DNA of 64,000 nt from Bacillus altitudinis 41KF2b. GTDB taxonomy: Bacteria; Bacillota; Bacilli; Bacillales; Bacillaceae. A program made the position numbers and the translations under genes. Within the stretch, counting starts at the first letter, position 1. Every line of letters starts with the position of its first letter. The stretch lies in assembly GCF_000691145.1 (NCBI RefSeq), contig NZ_ASJC01000001.1, forward strand, positions 1 to 64,000, given 5' to 3'. Of the stretch, positions 61,565-64,000 are shown in pieces. The notes below the pieces were generated by a model. The model did not search any database, was not told the DNA's origin, and was given only the letters and a program-made list of their open reading frames with translations.

Positions 61565-63047
61565 ACCATCTGTCGATTCATTATTTATTCAACAAAGCCA
61601 GCTTGGGAGGGAGTCCTTCCAAGCGGCACTCTACACATCCATCGATAGCTTACTGGCAGAGTGGCAAACAAGCAGAGGACCGTATAGCGGAATATTGCCT
61701 GGGAAATTAGCGGCTCATGTCGAATCGTTATTCCAGATTCAACCGGCTGGTGAATCCATTGAGTCTGTTTTTCAAGATATAAAAAATCACCTTTTACCGC
61801 ATTTAGTGGATGTGTCACATCCTAAATGCCTGGCACATTTGCATTGCCCACCTCTTATCCCTGCTCTGGCAGCAGAGGTGATCGTAAGTTCCTTTAACCA
61901 ATCAATGGATTCCTTTGATCAAAGCGGCATTGCATCTTTGGTTGAGGAGGAAATCCTCAAGTGGTTATGTGAAAAGTTTTCTTATGGAGAACGAGCAGAT
62001 GGGACCTTTACGAGCGGTGGAACCCAATCTAACTACATGGGACTGCTTTTAGCAAGAGATGCATTTTGCGAAAACACTTGGCAATGGAATGTACAGCAGA
62101 AAGGGTTGCCGAGCGAGGCAAATCGTATGCGGATTCTTTGCTCCAAGAATGCCCACTTCACTGTAAAAAAATCAGCATCTCAGCTAGGTTTAGGTGAACA
62201 GGCTGTTGTGTTAGTTGAGACAGACGAACATCACCGAATGGACCTGCATGATTTGCAGAAGAAGCTTATGGAGCTTAAGGAGCAGGATTTGCTTCCATTT
62301 GCAGTCGTGGCGACTTGCGGGACAACTGATTTTGGCAGTATTGATCCTGTACGTGACATATATGACATGGTGAAGCCTTTCGGTTTGTGGATTCATGCAG
62401 ATGCTGCCTATGGAGGAGCGCTTGTATTAAGCAAAACCTTCCGAGGAAAATTAGATGGCATCGAGCTGGCTGATTCGATCACGATTGACTTTCATAAGCA
62501 ATTTTATCAGCCGATCTCCTGCGGGGCATTTTTACTAAAGGATAAAAGACATTTTGGTTTGATTGATTACCACGCAGATTATCTCAATCCAAAGGAAGAT
62601 GAACTGGAAGGCATTTTGCATCTCGTGAATAAATCTGTTCAGACGACGCGCCGGTTTGATGCGCTAAAACTCCTTCTCTCTCTGCGTATGATTGGAGAAG
62701 AAGGATTTGCAAGTATCATTGACCATACCATCCATTTTGCGAAAGATGTGGCTACGTTGATTGAGAAAAATGAGCATCTTGAGGTGATCAATCCTGATCC
62801 AGAAATCAATGCAGTCGTGTTCCGTTTTATGGATGATCATCAAGCAGAGGACATCAATAAAATCATTCATCGCACACTTTTCCAAACAGGAACGGCTGTC
62901 GTAGCAAAAACAGTAGCCGATGGTCAAACATGCTTAAAATTCACTTTGTTAAATCCGAGAACGACTATTACACATATTGAGGAAATCCTTTCTGACATTG
63001 TTGATATCGGGATCGTTCATATTCAATCCGGGAGGGTACTACGTTGA
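61551..63047 (+). CDS. L-2,4-diaminobutyrate decarboxylase
   Basis: A 498-residue group II PLP decarboxylase (RhbB/Ddc type). HLHCPPLIPALAAEVI, the SGGTQSNYMGLLLARD substrate region, WIHADAAYGGAL and the PLP lysine at about 316 (DFHKQFYQP) are intact. It turns diaminobutyrate into 1,3-diaminopropane, the amine arm of schizokinen/rhizobactin-type siderophores. The ATG at 61551 has AAAGAGGC upstream and lies inside the aminotransferase gene. The stop overlaps the next start (TTGA). Confidence 0.9.
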   Translation: MQSTKPSVDSLFIQQSQLGRESFQAALYTSIDSLLAEWQTSRGPYSGILPGKLAAHVESLFQIQPAGESIESVFQDIKNHLLPHLVDVSHPKCLAHLHCPPLIPALAAEVIVSSFNQSMDSFDQSGIASLVEEEILKWLCEKFSYGERADGTFTSGGTQSNYMGLLLARDAFCENTWQWNVQQKGLPSEANRMRILCSKNAHFTVKKSASQLGLGEQAVVLVETDEHHRMDLHDLQKKLMELKEQDLLPFAVVATCGTTDFGSIDPVRDIYDMVKPFGLWIHADAAYGGALVLSKTFRGKLDGIELADSITIDFHKQFYQPISCGAFLLKDKRHFGLIDYHADYLNPKEDELEGILHLVNKSVQTTRRFDALKLLLSLRMIGEEGFASIIDHTIHFAKDVATLIEKNEHLEVINPDPEINAVVFRFMDDHQAEDINKIIHRTLFQTGTAVVAKTVADGQTCLKFTLLNPRTTITHIEEILSDIVDIGIVHIQSGRVLR

Positions 63048-64000
63048 GTCAATATAAACAAATGGCTGAAAATGCAACGATGCAAAGCTTTTTAAACTGT
63101 TTTTTACGTGAAACAGGAATTGATCGATCTGCAAAGAAAGAGACAAAAGCAGACGGCTCACTTGTATTTGTAGCAGCATTAGCAAAACAAGATCTTGAGC
63201 TTGTCATTCCGATTCGATATTTTTCGCCTGTAGGCCGTCATCTCTTTGATTTTCCCGTTCGCTTTCGCCCGCAAGGCAGTGAGCAACAGGGAACGATCAT
63301 CGATTACACCACACTTGTTGCTTTATGTTCAAAGGAACTTCTCATTGAATATGGCCGCACAGATGCAGAGGATGAGTTCATGCTTCGCATCATTTTAAGC
63401 TGCCGGAATATTGAACGATTCATCAGAGAGAGAGAAGGTGATCGAGCAGCTCTTTCTTCAGCTGATTTTGAATATATCGAAGCGGAGCAGTCACTCCTTC
63501 TTGGGCATTTAACGCATCCTACACCAAAAAGCAGACAAGGAATGACAGAAGAGGAGGAAGCTATTTATTCTCCTGAGCTGAAAGGCTCTTTCCAGCTTCA
63601 TTACTTTAAAGCACATCCGTCAATTGTGCTTCAGGATTCTTCAATTTCACAGTCTGCGGCAAGTCTCATGTTTGAGGAGCTCATGCGCCAGATGCCAGAA
63701 GAAAAAGAGAGACTGACGACGTTAACAGAAGGCGGTCAATATGTCCTGATTCCGATTCATCCGCTACAAGTCCAAGTGGTCATGGAGAAAGCGTTCGTCA
63801 AGCGTTATATAGAGGACGGGATGCTGACGTATTTAGGGCCGCTAGGATCTGAATACACAGCGACATCTTCCTTTAGAACGGTCTATCAAAAAGACTCTGC
63901 GTACATGCTTAAATTCTCTGTCCCTGTAAAGATCACAAACTCTTTACGCGTTAACAAACAAAAGGAACTTGATCGCGGAGTTGAGATGTCTCGTATCTTA
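63044..64000 (+). CDS. IucA/IucC-family NIS siderophore synthetase (3' cut by window edge)
   Basis: The frame is open from a TTG at 63044 to the window end, 319 codons. GGGAGG lies 8 bp upstream and the start overlaps the decarboxylase stop. LLLGHLTHPTPKSRQGM and SSFRTVYQKDSAYMLKFSVP match the ATP-binding core of IucA/IucC/RhbC synthetases, which condense citrate with a hydroxamate-bearing amine. The operon start (diaminobutyrate enzymes) suggests a diaminopropane-hydroxamate citrate product such as schizokinen. N-hydroxylase and acetyltransferase genes are expected downstream but lie outside the window. Confidence 0.9.
   Translation, partial: MSQYKQMAENATMQSFLNCFLRETGIDRSAKKETKADGSLVFVAALAKQDLELVIPIRYFSPVGRHLFDFPVRFRPQGSEQQGTIIDYTTLVALCSKELLIEYGRTDAEDEFMLRIILSCRNIERFIREREGDRAALSSADFEYIEAEQSLLLGHLTHPTPKSRQGMTEEEEAIYSPELKGSFQLHYFKAHPSIVLQDSSISQSAASLMFEELMRQMPEEKERLTTLTEGGQYVLIPIHPLQVQVVMEKAFVKRYIEDGMLTYLGPLGSEYTATSSFRTVYQKDSAYMLKFSVPVKITNSLRVNKQKELDRGVEMSRIL

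Noticed and set aside
1..64000. tRNA, rRNA, riboswitch, prophage or CRISPR loci
   Set aside because: No cloverleaf, conserved riboswitch core, phage structural gene, or regularly spaced repeat array was seen on either strand.

Overview
The window is low-GC Gram-positive chromosome and looks like a member of the Bacillus pumilus group (B. pumilus, safensis or altitudinis). Gene order largely follows the yhf-yhj-yis segment of Bacillus subtilis. The subtilisin precursor at 7.8-8.9 kb reads, from memory, like the B. pumilus alkaline protease. No tRNA, rRNA, CRISPR array or prophage was seen. The only mobile-element sequence is a transposase tail at the left edge.

Layout. 0-0.26 kb: 3' end of an IS1182-like transposase, then terminators. 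0.26-15 kb: B. subtilis-like core with gltT, yhfH, yhfI, lplJ, lcfB (yhfL), yhfM, yhfN, aprE, yhfR, hemAT, yhfW, yhxC, yhzC and comK. 15-25.5 kb: an accessory block between comK and yhjD holding a D-threonine-aldolase-like enzyme, a lipoprotein, a MocR regulator divergent from an MFS transporter, an orphan barstar, a Fur-controlled petrobactin-type uptake operon (yclNOPQ), an LCP ligase and a small secreted protein. 25.6-28.4 kb: yhjD, yhjE, sipV, yhjN with a LexA box. 28.7-30.4 kb: a BlaI/M56/DoxX module with two matching candidate operators. 30.6-43.3 kb: yhjR, addBA, sbcDC, yisB. 43.4-47.6 kb: spore block with gerPA-PF under a sigma-K-type promoter, yisI, a CotH kinase and a divergent CotG-like protein. 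47.7-51.6 kb: yisK, yisL, yisN, asnO. 51.8-55.6 kb: a C30 carotenoid operon (two CrtN-type desaturases and CrtM) at the yisP position. 55.9-59.8 kb: yisQ, yisR, a GNAT enzyme, a small membrane protein and a hexapeptide acetyltransferase. 60.2-64 kb: start of a Fur-controlled NIS siderophore operon, cut by the window edge.

How the parts work together. DNA repair and competence meet here: ComK, the AddAB nuclease-helicase, SbcCD and a LexA site. The sporulation genes govern germinant access through the coat (GerP), phosphorelay braking (YisI) and coat assembly (CotH with CotG-like). Iron supply appears twice, as petrobactin-type uptake and as hydroxamate-citrate-type siderophore synthesis, each behind a Fur box. 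Regulatory sites with good base-level matches are a FadR operator before lcfB, a two-box ComK site with 31-bp spacing before comK, Fur boxes at 20.29 and 60.18 kb, a LexA box at 26.0 kb, and paired dyads in the BlaI module.

The least explained structure is a dispersed 150-175 bp intergenic repeat. One copy lies after lcfB and one after crtM. Its ends pair with each other and its 3' hairpin shows a compensatory base-pair change between copies. Starts were moved from the longest frame wherever a ribosome-binding site clearly favours an internal codon.
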